Below, one piece after another: positions 25,413 to 37,927 of a DNA stretch of 64,000 bases (its first letter is position 1; every line of letters starts with the position of its first letter). Location: positions 48,093,705-48,157,704 of the forward strand of contig CM055315.2 of assembly GCA_029255685.2 (NCBI GenBank), given 5' to 3'. Made by a program: the position numbers and the translations under genes. This DNA comes from Silene conica. Taxonomy: Eukaryota; Streptophyta; Magnoliopsida; Caryophyllales; Caryophyllaceae. Below the pieces are notes generated by a model, which saw nothing but the letters and a program-made list of their open reading frames with translations, had not been told where the DNA came from and did not search any database.

Positions 25413-25805
25413 GCGGGGTAAACAAGTGGAGCAGGAAACGAAGGGACATCGAGAGTATAGTAGCCATAGAGGGGATGGGTGTAATTTGTAGAATTGCAGT
25501 AATAAACATTAGTAACAAAAATTAGAACAAAAATACTGATTTGCAGCGATGAGGTAAAGAGCCTCTGGCTTGAAAAATATTTTGGCATGACCGAGGTGGC
25601 GATCAGCAAGGGCCGGTAGTTCCCCAAGGTTTGACACTGCAGCACCTAGACTCGCCCACTTGAGACTAGACACTATGGAACGATTATGAAAAACAGTACC
25701 CAGAAGAAGATTTCAGAAGACAAGAGAAAAGAGAGTGACAGAGAGAAGAAGATTTGTTTTGTTGTGTTGTGTATTATGAAGACTAAGGAGGCTCTATTTA
25801 TAGGA
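25340..25805 (-). pseudogene. orphan promoter and exon-like 5' gene fragment
   Basis: On the minus strand a clear TATA box (TATAAATA, 25795-25802) is followed by a CA/CT-rich leader (25680-25780) typical of plant mRNAs. An open stretch comes next, with residues such as SLKWASLGAAVSNLGELPA and LADRHLGHAKIFFKPEALY (about 25545-25675). No clear ATG opens that stretch. I do not recognise the protein. Element C begins 55 bases upstream of the TATA box, and the PMD remnant of the other strand overlaps the distal end, so any gene here is cut on both sides. Confidence 0.35.
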
Positions 25806-26539
25806 AATAGAGAGCAGATTTCGCAGCCAAAAACCGACTCCTAAAATCGTAGTCAATAGTCTAAAACCCATCGTCGCAGCGGAAAAATAAAACATACAAC
25901 ATGCCAAAATTTACGCAGAATTTAAACTTTAACATGCATAAAAACGAGGTGAATTAAAACTTAAACTGGAACAGCTGATATAAACAGAAACATAGATAAG
26001 TATAATTGTCTAAGTACTGAAAGTAAAATATACAATAGCCTGGGATGGCACATCCCTACAGGCACTCAAAAACTGAAATGAAAGTCTAGAGTCTAGCTAA
26101 CGCAAATGTGTAAGTCAATCGATGAATAGGATCATCGCTCGCTAGCTCCATGTAAACCCCTCTGCCAACATGTCATGTACCTACATACATGTAAACATGT
26201 ACGCCACAATCAGTGGGGAGTGACAAGAGTTCTTCTAGCCACATTTTGTAACGACACGTAACACAGAAATACACACAGAATACTCCAATAACATATATAA
26301 ACATGTGAAGCATACAAATCTCAATATCTGATACTCAAGTCAACATGTAATACTATGCAAGGCTCTCAACCAACTTCGGAAACTATTTGGAAGTAGAGCC
26401 GGTTTCCCTTCCGGTTAACCGGCCGGGGGGTCTTTCAGTCCAAACCATTTACGAAACTAGCTAAAGAGTCATCCAATGCCTTGGATGAACAATTCTATAA
26501 TCAGCACACTATAGCCATCATAATCAACAACAAGTATAA

Positions 26540-27170
26540 AGGTTCAGCGGTCAACTTAAGACATAACCTAAATACAAATTCACTTTCACAAACAAGGACT
26601 CAGAGGCCAACTTAAGGCATAGACCTTGATATCAAATATTCAACAAGTGTAAAGGTTCAGAGGCGACATCTTAACGCATAACCTAGATACCAAATTCACA
26701 TTCACAAGCAAGGACTCAGAGGCCAACTTATGGCATAGACTTGCTACTCAACAAGACACTAGACTCAGAGGCGACAACTCAACGAATGAACTAGCATCCA
26801 ATAAGTAAAGAACTCAGAGGCCAGCTTAAGGCATGTCCATTTACTGCATTACAAGACACTAGACTCAGAGGCCAGCTTAAGGCATGTTCTAGCATCAACA
26901 TCTGCACTCCGGGTAAGGCATCAGCACCCTAGCTACCCCGTTGTGCAGCTGCTCTACTCGTCAGACTCAGAGGCCAACTTAAGGCATGTTCCACGCGATC
27001 ACATAAAGACATGTCTGGGCTCAGAGGCAACATCTCAACGCATACCCCAGACACTACAAACATACACATATAGGGCTCAGAGGCCAGCTAAAGGCATACC
27101 CCTATATATGACAACTAGCTCACGTATTAAGCTTAGAGGCCAGGTTAAGGCATACCTTAATACGCATCAA
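26540..27170 (-). repeat. hairpin array of 11 units, element C 3' LTR
   Basis: Two core types alternate: CAGAGGCCAGCTTAAGGCAT, and a variant CAGAGGC followed by ACATCTTAACGCAT. Arms again pair within a unit (GTCTGGG/CCCAGAC, AGGTT/AACCT, GTATTAAG/CTTAATAC). The second copy is at 32841-33475. Confidence 0.8.
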
Positions 27171-27444
27171 TACAATAGCATCCAAATATAGTAACTAGAT
27201 CCTTAGTACTAATCTCTTATACTTCTAAACAACACTTAATTGATCCCGGGAACTAAGTTGAGGGAGAACCGGTTTCCCTTTCGGTTACCCGACCGGGGGG
27301 TCTCTATCCTCTCTCCATTCCCGAACCCAATATAGTGTCGCCCATCCTCCGGGGACCTCAAACATACATATAAGGTACACGAAACGAATCTCAAACAAAA
27401 CCGACTAACCGATCAAAAGATAAACGCATTTTAATGAGAATAGG

Positions 27445-27752
27445 GCTCTCAGCCGGTCAGTCGCAGGCAGCCGGCTGACCGTCTGGGAAGTCATTCTTCC
27501 TCACAATTTGTAACACCAAAACATTGTAAAAGGGGCTCCCAGCCAGTCAGCAGGCAGCCGGCCTACCGGCTGGGCACCCATTTCCTATCTTCCTCTTCTT
27601 ACGTAAAACAAAGACAAAGGGGCTCCCAGCTGGTCAGCAGGCAGCCGACCTACCGGCTGGGCACCCAAGTAGCATACAATTCTCGAAAACACGCAAAACT
27701 CAAGAAGCACTCCCAGCTAGCCGACCGGCGGCCGGTCGGTCGACCGGCTCAG
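27445..27752. repeat. four GC-rich palindromic units, element C 3' LTR
   Basis: Units near 27450, 27538, 27625 and 27713 are diverged relatives of the B palindromes (CAGCCGG ... CCGGCTGG). The second set is at 33750-34050 in the other LTR. Confidence 0.8.
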
Positions 27753-28702
27753 GATTCCTGAGCGTAAAATCGCAATTCACAATAACCTACAAAGTCGACC
27801 AAATCGACACCAATTCTCCAAATTTGCAACATCAATATAATACCCAGCATATAAACCACATATAGGATGTATAAGCAAGGAACAAACTCAACAATAAGGT
27901 CATATTACGATCATACATAGTATCCGTCGCAAAGATGAAAAATCTGAAAGTGAACTTATAATCATGTGAATCACAACCTAAGTATATAAACATCATGTAT
28001 GAGCAATCCTAGCATGTTTCTAAGTCCGAACAACAACCACAATATACAAAATTAGAAACTTTCCACATCAAACATCAAGAAAATGGTATTTTAACAAATA
28101 AAGGCCGAGTTTCTCATTATCGTCACCTCAAAAGCGGTTATGCTCCAAGCTCCTCTTCAATCACGAAACTATCAACTCCGGGATCCTTTAAATCCTCTCC
28201 TACAACAAGGAAAACGATTATTAGAAGTTAAAAACGGAATTTACCAAAAATAGTCCCTTTTTCAAGTTGAAAGAAAATGAAATTGAAAGAGACGGATGTC
28301 TTGGAAATTTCGCAAGGATTCCGAAAATGTATAATATAACTTGATTCGGGATTCGGAAGAGCTCTGAAAATTGATTTTGAGATTGAAGTTTGAAGGAGAA
28401 ATGAGAAATTGATGAAACAGTAATCTTATTTGGAGGAAATGAAATATGTCGATAGAAGCAATGGGGTTAGGGTTTTAAGTAGTCCTTTTCCCTTAAGTGA
28501 AAAGGGTTATTTGGTGTGAACGGGCTTTATGAGTCGGTTTAAACTTGCCAAGTTATTACATCTTAAGGACTTAAGTTTTCTTAAGACGGATCTTAACGGA
28601 AGATTAAAAATCAGCTTAACAATTTATATTAAAATATTATTTTATTCCGTAAAATAAATTAAAACCTTAAAAATATAATTTACGAAAATACGGGATGTTA
28701 CA

Positions 28703-30805
28703 ATCACCCCATCTTTCAAAAAGTTTCGTCCTCGAAACTTGAAGACAGAAATAAGTACGAAAACAACTCTAACTTTCAAAATGTACCACACGGGTTATGG
28801 TAACCCAAATCTTTGTCTTTTAAAAAGGTTTCAAGAAGCAAAAGATTTTAAGGTACAAGTCTCTGTCAATGGACATTGGGATTCTCGTTACGTATTCAAG
28901 AGTCCGACATTCCAAATCTGAGACAAGTCCCCAAAAGTAAATCAGTAAAAGTTCAAAATTTAGATCGATTCGGTGTCGGTATACACAGCACGGGTTATCA
29001 GACGTCTCCAATAACGAGTTCAGATGACAAATCAACGCTGAGATCAATCCAAACTGCAATCAATCAGTTCTTCCAAAACCAAATTCCCAAATAACCTTTA
29101 TTTTGATTCTCAAAAGTGTAAAATGGCAACAACGGCAAAAATGTCACTTTCAACAAAAGAGGGAGCAGTTTCAAATTTTCGAAACAATTGAGATTTTCCA
29201 AAAACTGCAAACTTTCAGAGTTAACAATGGGAAACAAATTTCAAAAACAGTTACCGAGAGCGTAGAAACAATCATAAGATTACTTTCTACACGAAGGATC
29301 AAGAGTTTCTAGTTTCACAGTTGACAAAACATGCAAGGGAGGATCGAAGGAAGAGATAACTAGGTTAAAGGTCAAGGAAGACGGTAACTCTACCAAACTT
29401 GGATACACTAACCGCTCAATCCATAATCAAAACATCGTGACAACAATTCCGAGTGTATCCCAAGAAGGCGATTTCAGAAATTTCTAGACTCACAATGGTT
29501 TCACGATCCCTCTTACTATCATCTCATCCACAAAACGAGGCATTCCTCAACAAGGTGGTTTCCAAACCTCACACTCAATGTAGAAGTCTATATACATACC
29601 TCAGACCTAGGTTCACGCACCTTCAAATTCTAAACCAGAATTCTATCACCATAACATCGAATTCTAAACTTTAGGATACCAAACTTTCTACACTATGACT
29701 CTGCTCAATCAGACAGGCCATAACCAAAAATCACCTATATCCTTTTGTCCTACTTGGTTCAATTCCATCAATCTCATTCTACGGGGGTACTTCGAAATCC
29801 TAAGTTCTCCAAAGTCATCTATTACCATAAAGTGAACATTCGAAGGTAAGGTCTCACTAAAGCAACAACTTCCAAGTCAAGCAAGCCTATGACCGGTTCT
29901 CATGACTATTTCCTCAAAACGATCCAGATCTCAAAGTTCCTCAAAGTCTAAAGCAGTATCATCCTTCCAATTACCTATTCCCAAAAGTTTTAGATAACCC
30001 ATCTCAGATAGTTCCTAAATGGCAATTCAACCAAACTCTCAGGCTATTAAACCCATATGATATATCTACTATACTTGCATTACAGTCCCCAAAATAACCG
30101 TACTTAAATCAACGCGTTTCCGAACTTGCATCTCCCAATGAATCATTCTATTCCATTCTCAAACTGGTGATGTATTCTCCAATTTCTCTCAGATCCATCA
30201 ATAGAAAAACGCTAAATTCCATTAAGTAATCTAAGGTCGGACACTTAGTCAATTTCACAGGTTCTTTGCAAATGTTTCAACATTCTCACACCGTTACCAA
30301 CAACTCTCGTTCCTCAAGTTAAGCAGCATTAACTTGCCTCATTCACTTATCTGACAACATCAGTACCTTAAGCATATTCCTCGAAATTAGTTGCTACTCT
30401 AAGTACCTCTAGATCCTCAATTAGCAACTCCGAACTTACAATTACCCATGACTCAGCAAGATTCTCACGCCTAAGTTTCATCGAAAGCCACGTATAACAC
30501 TCTACCTAGCGCAATTATCCCATCGCTCACCTTTACCCTTCAAATTGGTAGCATATAAACACTAGGGTCACCAAAACATATTCAACCAGCTCCCTAGGTT
30601 TTTCCTCAAGTAACAACACTCTCCGTATCACGGTCTACAGTTGACCTCAAGAAATTCCCCAAGTCTATCTATGGTAAGTTACCGCACAAGGGGTTTCAGG
30701 ATAAACAAGCTACTAGGTGAAGTCAAGAGAATATGAAGATAGCTCTCCAGAGAGCTCGAGAAAGGTCTAAGGAAGGAGACTAAGATTTTAACGGTTACAA
30801 GTACA
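28703..30805 (-). other. element C internal region without pol
   Basis: 2.1 kb homologous in part to the 3' internal part of B (compare 28703-29480 with 9844-10660). No coding domain recognised. Confidence 0.65.
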
Positions 30806-31090
30806 TTAGATCATGAATAGAACAGTAGGCACGTACATACCAGTAGGTGGATCGGGGTGAACTCCAATCTCAGCTTGATTCCGAACAGCTCCGGCTCCAC
30901 TGGTCTCAGCATCTCGGTCAGTAGTGACGGCTCCGTCAATGGCGACCATCCCCACGGGGCACTCAAAAGAGCGGTGTCCGAATTTCTCGCAGGTGAAGCA
31001 TTGGTGAGGGTTGCCATGGCAGTCAAGTTTAGGATGAAGATCCTTGCGACACTTGGAACATTTCGGGGGAGCTTCTGTCGAGGGTTCCAT
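30806..31090 (-). pseudogene. element C gag, zinc-knuckle region
   Basis: On the gag strand just downstream of the capsid frame, two Cys clusters are visible: CSKCRKDLHPKLDCHG and the canonical CCHC knuckle CFTCEKFGHRSFECP. These bind element RNA during packaging. The region beyond it (28703-30805) contains no recognisable protease or reverse transcriptase. Confidence 0.8.
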
Positions 31091-31180
31091 GTCTCGATCC
31101 TTGGAAGCCTCAGTTCCGTTGGATTCTCCCTTTCCTTGGGTGCACTGATCGAAGAGGTGTCCTTGTTTCCTGCAGCGGTT

Positions 31181-32014
31181 TCAAATGCGCGGTTTACCAC
31201 GGCGGTTCTTGCCTGGCCTAACTGTAGCAGGTTGCACAAGGAACTGTGGGCGCTTTCCTCTTCCAGGAGGAGAGGAGGAGGGAGGAGGACTTAGAGGTCT
31301 CTTGCCTCGAAAGCTAAGCAAATGTGGTCGAGGAGGAGAGAAGGCTCTAGCTCCTTCACAATAGATCTGGTAAGGGTCCTCCGCTCGTAAGACACCGTAG
31401 TAACGTTGGAAGTAAGAAGTTGGGTCACCACTGGCTACACTCCTAGTCTCAGCATTAAGCTTGCTCCGAAACAGGTAAGCTTTGTCTTCTTCTTTCTCAA
31501 CTAGTTGCGGGACAAAGTGAATTAGCTCCTTAAATAGATTGGTGAAGGCTTGAACAAAAAGGGTCCCTTGGCGAAGGTTCATGAACTCGGTCATCTTATC
31601 TTGGCGTATATCCTTGTGGTAGAACCTCATGCCAAGAAGAGTCTTGAAACGACCCCATGTGAAAGTAGGGTCACGAGTAGCAAGAGCGCTGATCGTCAAC
31701 CACCAACGTCTAGCCTCACGAACTAAGAACTGAGATGTTACTCGGGTCTGATCCTCAGATCGAACACCATAAATCATGAAGTTCCTGTCCATGTCAAAGA
31801 ACCATGCGGTGAGGGTCGTAGCACCGGTCTCTCCGTCCAATGTCTTAGCTGCATTCCTCCACATCTGAGTAATAATCCAAGCCAATCCTCCAGGTTGGTT
31901 ACTTCCCGATGCTTGTGATGAAGAAGAGGGCACAGTCGTCATAGCTATGCAACTCTGAAGAGTTTGAATGAGGGCTTGCGTCACAATATTCTCGGCATCG
32001 GTTGGCTCTGTCAT
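31181..32014 (-). pseudogene. element C gag, capsid region (Ty3-gypsy Retrotrans_gag type)
   Basis: A 277-residue frame starting MTEPTDAENIVTQALIQTL, about 150 bases inside the primer site, the normal place for gag. The capsid fold signature is at about residues 70-190: ATTLTAWFFDMDRNF, then ARRWWLTISAL, FTWGRFKTLLGMRFY, and TEFMNLRQGTLFVQAFTNLF, followed by the KAYLFRSKL segment. The C-terminal part is Pro/Arg-rich. It builds the particle in intact members. No pol follows in this copy. Fossil. Confidence 0.85.
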
Positions 32015-32840
32015 TCTTCAATCATAAGAGAATAAACCGTTAGACGTATACCTAACAGAGACAAACAGACTACATTATAAGTCCTTAAATCTACCCCATC
32101 TCTCATTCATTATTCAATTATATGGTCAAGTTAAGGTTGGGGGTTACATGAGTGCGTCGGGAGCGATAACGCTCTGATACCAACTGTAAAACCCCTCGTC
32201 GCAGCGGAAAAATAAAACATATAACATGCCAAAATTTACGCGGAATTTAAACTTTAACATGCATAAAAACGAGGTGAATTAAAACTTAAACTGGAACAGC
32301 TGATATAAACAGAAACATAGATAAGTATAATTGTCTAAGTACTGAAAGTAAAATATACAACAGCCTGGGATGGCACATCCCTACAGGCACTCAAAAACTG
32401 AAATGAAAGTCTAGAGTCTAGCTAACGCAAATGTGTAAGTCAATCGATGAATAGGATCATCGCTCGCTAGCTCCATGTAAACCCCTCTGCCAACATGTCA
32501 TGTACCTACATACATGTAAACATGTACGCCACAATCAGTGGGGAGTGACAAGAGTTCTTCTAGCCACATTTTGTAACGACACGTAACACAGAAATACACA
32601 CAGAATACTCCAATAACATATATAAACATGTAATACTATGCAAGTCAACATGTAATACTATGCAAGGCTCTCAACCAACTTCGGAAACTATTTGGAAGTA
32701 GAGCCGGTTTCCCTTCCGGTTAACCGGCCGGGGGGTCTTTCAGTCCAAACCATTTACGAAACTAGCTAAAGAGTCATCCAATGCCTTGGATGAACAATTC
32801 TATAATCAGCACACTATAGCCATCATAATCAACAACAAGT

Positions 32841-33475
32841 ATAAAGGTTCAGCGGTCAACTTAAGACATAACCTAAATACAAATTCACTTTCACAAACAA
32901 GGACTCAGAGGCCAACTTAAGGCATAGACCTTGATATCAAATATTCAACAAGTGTAAAGGTTCAGAGGCGACATCTTAACGCATAACCTAGATACCAAAT
33001 TCACATTCACAAGCAAGGACTCAGAGGCCAACTTATGGCATAGACTTGCTACTCAACAAGACACTAGACTCAGAGGCGACAACTCAACGCATGAACTAGC
33101 ATCCAATAAGTAAAGAACTCAGAGGCCAGCTTAAGGCATGTCCATTTACTTCATGACAAGACACTAGACTCAGAGGCCAGCTTAAGGCATGTTCTAGCAT
33201 CAACATCTGCACTCCGGGTAAGGCATCAGCACCCTAGCTACCCCGTTGTGCAGCTGCTCTACTCGTCAGACTCAGAGGCCAACTTAAGGCATGTTCCACG
33301 CGATCACATAAAGACATGTCTGGGCTCAGAGGCAACATCTCAACGCATACCCCAGACACTACAAACATACACATATAGGGCTTAGAGGCCAGCTTAAGGC
33401 ATACCCCTATATATGACAACTAGCTCACGTATTAAGCTTAGAGGCCAGGTTAAGGCATACCTTAATACGCATCAA
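32841..33475 (-). repeat. hairpin array of 11 units, element C 5' LTR
   Basis: Same order and types as 26540-27170. This copy would be in the transcribed leader. Confidence 0.8.
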
Positions 33476-34879
33476 TACAATAGCTTCCAAATATAGTAAC
33501 TAGATCCTTAGTACTAATCTCTTATACTTCTAAACAACACTTAATTGATCCCGGGAACTAAGTAGAGGGAGAACCGGTTTCCCTTTCGGTTACCCGACCG
33601 GGGGGTCTCTATCCTCTCTCCATTCCCGAACCCAATATAGTGTCGCCCATCCTCCGGGGACCTCAAACATACATATAAGGTACACGAAACGAATCTCAAA
33701 CAAAACCGACTAACCGATCAAAAGATAAACGCATTTTAATGAGAATAGGGCTCTCAGCCGGTCAGTCGCAGGCAGCCGGCTGACCGTCTGGGAAGTCATT
33801 CTTCCTCTCAATTTGTAAAACCAAAACAATGTAAAAGGGGCTCCCAGTCGGTCCGCAGGCAACCGGCCTACCGGCTGGGCACCCATTTCCTATCTTCCTC
33901 TTCTTACGTAAAACAAAGACAAAGGGGCTCCCAGCCGGTCAGTAGGCAGTCGGCCTACCGGCTGGGCACCCTAGTAACCTACAATTCTCGAAAACACGCC
34001 AAACTCAAGAAGAACTCCCAGCCGACCGACCGGCGGCCGGTCGGTCGACCAGCTCAGGATTCCTGAGCGTAAAATCGCAATTCACAGTACCCTACAAAGT
34101 CGACCAAATCGACACCAATTCTCCAAATTTGCAACATCAATATACTACCCAGCATATAAACCACATATAGGATGTATAAGCAAGCAACAAACTCAACAAT
34201 AAGCTCATATTACGATCATACTTAGTATCCGTCCCAAAGATGAAAAATCTGAAAGTGAACTTATAATCATGTGAATCACAACCTAAGTATATAAACATCA
34301 TGTATGAGCAATCCTAGCATGTTTCTAAGTCCAAACAACAACCACAATATACAAAATCAGAAACTTTCCACATCAAACATCAATAAAATGCTATTTTAAC
34401 AAATAAAGGCCGAGTTTCTCATTATCGTCACCTGAAAAGCGGTTATGCTCCTAGCTCCTCTTCAATCACGAAACTATCTACTCCGGGATCCTCTAAATCC
34501 TCTCCTACAACAAGGAAAATGATGATGAGAAGCTAAAAACGGAATTTACCAAAAACAATCCCTTTTTCAAGTTGAACGAAAATGAAATTGAAAGAGACGG
34601 ATGTCTAGGAAATTTCGCAACGATTTCGAAAATGTATAACATACCTTGATTCGGGATTCGGTAGAGCTCTGAAAATTGATTTTAAGATTGAAGTTTGAAG
34701 GAGAAATGAGAAATTGATGAAACAGTGATCTTATTTGGAGGAAATGAAATATGTCGACATAAGCAATGGGGTTAGGGTTTTAAGTAGTCCTTTTCCCTTA
34801 AGTGAAACGGGTTATTTGGTGTGAACGGGCTTTATGAGTCGGTTTAAACTTGCCAAGTTATTACATCTTAAGGAATTAA

Positions 34880-35928
34880 TGATGCGTATTTGGGATGATA
34901 ATCAATAAAGATAATCAACAAAAATACGAATGTTGCAGCGGAATAAAAATACTAATAAAATATTACAATCTTGAACGAATAAAGAACGAAAAGTAACCAA
35001 GAATGAAGAATGATGAACGAATGGTGGACGAACGAACGGTCGGTGGTGGTGACGTGGCTCGCCGTGGACGGTGGTCAACGGTGGTGATGAATCTTGGTGT
35101 TTCTTGATCTTCTTGAATAAAGATTGTTGATGACGTAATAAGGCACGGCACTTAATACTTGAAAGATTTGTGAAACGATTTGATGAATGATTTATGATTG
35201 TCGATGGATAGGATAATTGATCAAACTCACACAGATATTCTCTCAATTATTTTGAAGCTCACACAGATACTTCGGGTTTAAAGCTCACACAGATACTTTA
35301 GGTTTGTAAGTAAAACTTAACAAAGAGATTTTAATTTATAACTTTAATATATGATGAATAAAACAAACAACTAAGGATGCCTATTTATAGTAAGGTCATC
35401 CGTCACAAACTAGAATCGAAATAGGAAAGAAAACGAACTCCTACACGGTTCCTAAGAACACATCCAAACCGTGTACTACTACTACTTATTTTACTTTCCT
35501 AATTCTATCTTATGGATTAAAATAATCCTTATTAAATCTAAAAGATAAAATAACAAATAAAAGATTAAGTTGTAGTAACAAACCCTAACAACTTAATAAC
35601 AAACTCATAACTAACTAAACTAACTTTTGTAACCACCTTGTAACAACTTTAACAAACTAGTTGTAACAAACTAGTAACAAAAATTAACTAACTAATTAAA
35701 ATAACAAAAAGAATAAAACACAAACCCTAATTGACCTAGGGTTTCGTGCCTTCCACGTCGCCACCCTTGGCACGACTTCCAAGGTAGTTTCCCGCTACCT
35801 TCCCTTGTTCTTTCAATACGTCTTTCCAAGCTAACTTAAAAATCCGTATCGAACCCAGATCGAACATCTTTAATCTTTCTTTGGGTCGTGGGTCACGACC
35901 TCGAATCCTTGCTAATGCTCCCGCATCA
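34880..35928 (-). mobile_element. element E 3' LTR
   Basis: 1049 bp. The protease reading frame from the internal region continues about 190 bases into it. Confidence 0.9.
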
Positions 35929-36890
35929 TACTCTCTCAGTTTTTGAGAATTTGACCTCAAATTAAGATCAAGTATGTCTTGAGTTGGCTTAGCCATGCTT
36001 GCCCTTGTCTTGACTAGACCATGATCCCTCCTAGCCATCAAACCCTTACTCCGAGGTTTCTCCTTGTGCTCGTTGGTGTTAGCAACCAACCTATCTACTT
36101 GAACTTTGACAACCATCCCCACGAAACTAGTACACCCGTGGCCTCCCAACCCACTCACACTCTCGGCATTCTCAACCGTACAACTTCCGCGCTTCTCCTT
36201 ACTCGGCAACCCCTCACAACCTCCATGTCCCCCATGAATTTCGACCAACTCAACACCACACGCGCCTGACTCCTCATCCCCGTCGCTTGGTGTCCCTTCC
36301 CCTAACTCCTTAAATAAGCTTTTCTTTGAATTAGGTGGCCTAGGTTTGATTCTTGATAAAGGTTGGAGATCATAGATGGTACCTCCTTTAGTAACGCTAT
36401 ATACATTTGTTCTCCCATCATGTATAACGTTTCTATCGTATTGCCAACGCCTTCCAAGTAATATATGACATGCGTTCATAGGGACGATGTCACACCATAG
36501 TTTATCTTCATAAGGCCCAATGTTAAAAGAAATTAAGGCTTGTTTCTCCACCCGTACCCCTTGGTTCCCATCTAACCATTGCAACTTGTACGGTTTTTCC
36601 CTAGCCCTAATACTTAACTCCAACTCCGAAACTAAGGTTTTCGAAACAACATTAGTGCAAGACCCACTATCAATAATTAAGTCGCACTTCTTCCCCTCAA
36701 CCTTACAACGAGTATGGAACACATTATCCCTTTGTTCCTCACCTTCCATCGTGGACTCCACATGTAAAGCACGTACTACGAGACAATCCCCCTCGTCCTC
36801 ACTCTCGGCTCCCACGACTTTTCTGTCCTCCTTTTCCTCCTCAATCTTTTCCTCCTCTACTAATTCAGGTACAACAAAGTTAGGAACCAT
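35736..36890 (-). CDS. element E aspartic protease with long C-terminal extension
   Basis: A 384-residue frame. After an acidic N-terminus comes the retropepsin-like domain (residues about 60-170): the active-site motif is LIIDSGSCTNVV, then GVRVEKQALISFNIG, and the flap/strand segment HILLGRRWQYDRNVIHDGRTN. Beyond it lie about 200 residues rich in Gly, Arg and Lys with no known fold, ending inside the 3' LTR. In the family the protease releases Gag from its precursor. Coding sequence running into the LTR instead of pol makes this layout unusual. Fossil, probably young. Confidence 0.75.
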   Translation of the reverse strand: MVPNFVVPELVEEEKIEEEKEDRKVVGAESEDEGDCLVVRALHVESTMEGEEQRDNVFHTRCKVEGKKCDLIIDSGSCTNVVSKTLVSELELSIRAREKPYKLQWLDGNQGVRVEKQALISFNIGPYEDKLWCDIVPMNACHILLGRRWQYDRNVIHDGRTNVYSVTKGGTIYDLQPLSRIKPRPPNSKKSLFKELGEGTPSDGDEESGACGVELVEIHGGHGGCEGLPSKEKRGSCTVENAESVSGLGGHGCTSFVGMVVKVQVDRLVANTNEHKEKPRSKGLMARRDHGLVKTRASMAKPTQDILDLNLRSNSQKLREYDAGALARIRGRDPRPKERLKMFDLGSIRIFKLAWKDVLKEQGKVAGNYLGSRAKGGDVEGTKP

Positions 36891-37100
36891 ACCTTGAAGT
36901 TCTTGAATTGATAAGGTTCTCCTTTGAGGGCAATCCGTAGCGATGTGTCCATAGCCTTGACACTTATAACATCTTCTAATTGTACTCCCTTTAGGATCAG
37001 GAATACTTGGCTTGAATGCTCCTTTGGCCTTTTCGGCCCCATCTTCTTTAGACGCCTCTTTAGCTTTAGGCGTGGCATTGGTGGTGTATGATGATGAGCC

Positions 37101-37877
37101 TTATCCGACTCTTGTGCTTTTATAAGAATTTACTTTCCTTGCCTTGTCATGTCTTTCAAACTTCAAAGCAATCCTGCACACATCATAGTAATCTTCATAG
37201 TTTTGAATCTCAACCCTTGAAGCTAAGGTTGGTACTAAACCACGAATAAATCTAGCCACTTTCAACTCCTCCCTCTCATCTAGATCACATACAATGGTCA
37301 TCTTTTCAAATTCCCGAATGTATTCTGAGACGGTCATATTATCTTGGGTTAAAGAATGGAGTTTTAAGTAATTTTCTTGATTGTAGTCCTTTGGCAAGAA
37401 TTTCTTTACCATGTGCTTTTTCAACTTTGCCCAAGACTTAATCTTTTCTTTGTGTTGCTTCTTTCTTTGCCTCACAAGGTTTTCATACCATAGCGAAGCG
37501 TACTTGGTAAGTTTTAAGATTGCAACTTTGAATTGTTTCCGGTCATCGTATTCCTTGTATTCAAAGACTCTCTCAGTTTGTCTAAGCCATTCCAAGAAAT
37601 CCTCCGGATCCATGTCTCCTTTGAATTCAGGGATGTCAAGTTTGAGACCTCTATCATCATCGTTCCTGTCCCAAGTCTTGCCCTTAAATTCAGCCTCTTC
37701 TTCCGAGTCACTCGCCCTAGATGAGGACTCTCCCGTCTTTTTATGACCTCCTTTGGTCATCATTGTCTTTATGAGATATTTGAGCTCTTGGATTTCAGAC
37801 TTTAATTCCATATTGCTCTCCTCCCATGATTTTTCTCCTCCGTCTTGAGATCCTACCATGTTGACAAACTTTCCCAA
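37101..37877 (-). CDS. gag: element E Gag (capsid)
   Basis: A 258-residue frame beginning 50 bases inside the primer site. An N-terminal coiled coil (NMELKSEIQELKYLIKTMM) is followed by a charged Ser-rich linker. The Ty3 capsid domain comes next (residues about 80-250): LKLDIPEFKGDMDPEDFLEWL, YASLWYENLVRQRKK, SWAKLKKHMVKKFLP, LTQDNMTVSEYIREFEKM and ARFIRGLVPTLASRV. It forms the particle shell. A zinc knuckle (CYKCQGYGHIATDC) lies downstream on the same strand at about 36920-36965. Fossil of a recently active family. Confidence 0.85.
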   Translation of the reverse strand: MGKFVNMVGSQDGGEKSWEESNMELKSEIQELKYLIKTMMTKGGHKKTGESSSRASDSEEEAEFKGKTWDRNDDDRGLKLDIPEFKGDMDPEDFLEWLRQTERVFEYKEYDDRKQFKVAILKLTKYASLWYENLVRQRKKQHKEKIKSWAKLKKHMVKKFLPKDYNQENYLKLHSLTQDNMTVSEYIREFEKMTIVCDLDEREELKVARFIRGLVPTLASRVEIQNYEDYYDVCRIALKFERHDKARKVNSYKSTRVG

Positions 37878-37927
37878 GAACTGGTGTAATAAAAATTAGA
37901 CCAAGAGCCGAAGCTCTGATACCAATT

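Larger units (their letters stand above)
25860..28702 (-). mobile_element. element C 3' LTR
   Basis: Starts at TCTAAAACCC (aligned with TGTAAAACCCC of the partner) and ends GGGATGTTACA. Candidate left target-site bases are AATAG (25855-25859), but no matching right copy exists because of the tandem structure. Confidence 0.85.

Noticed and set aside
30857-31294. 145-residue plus-strand ORF
   Set aside because: Antisense to the element C gag and zinc-knuckle region.
34902-35246. 114-residue minus-strand ORF, duplicated at 37950-38294
   Set aside because: Lies in both LTRs of element E, duplicated only because the LTR is. No domain.
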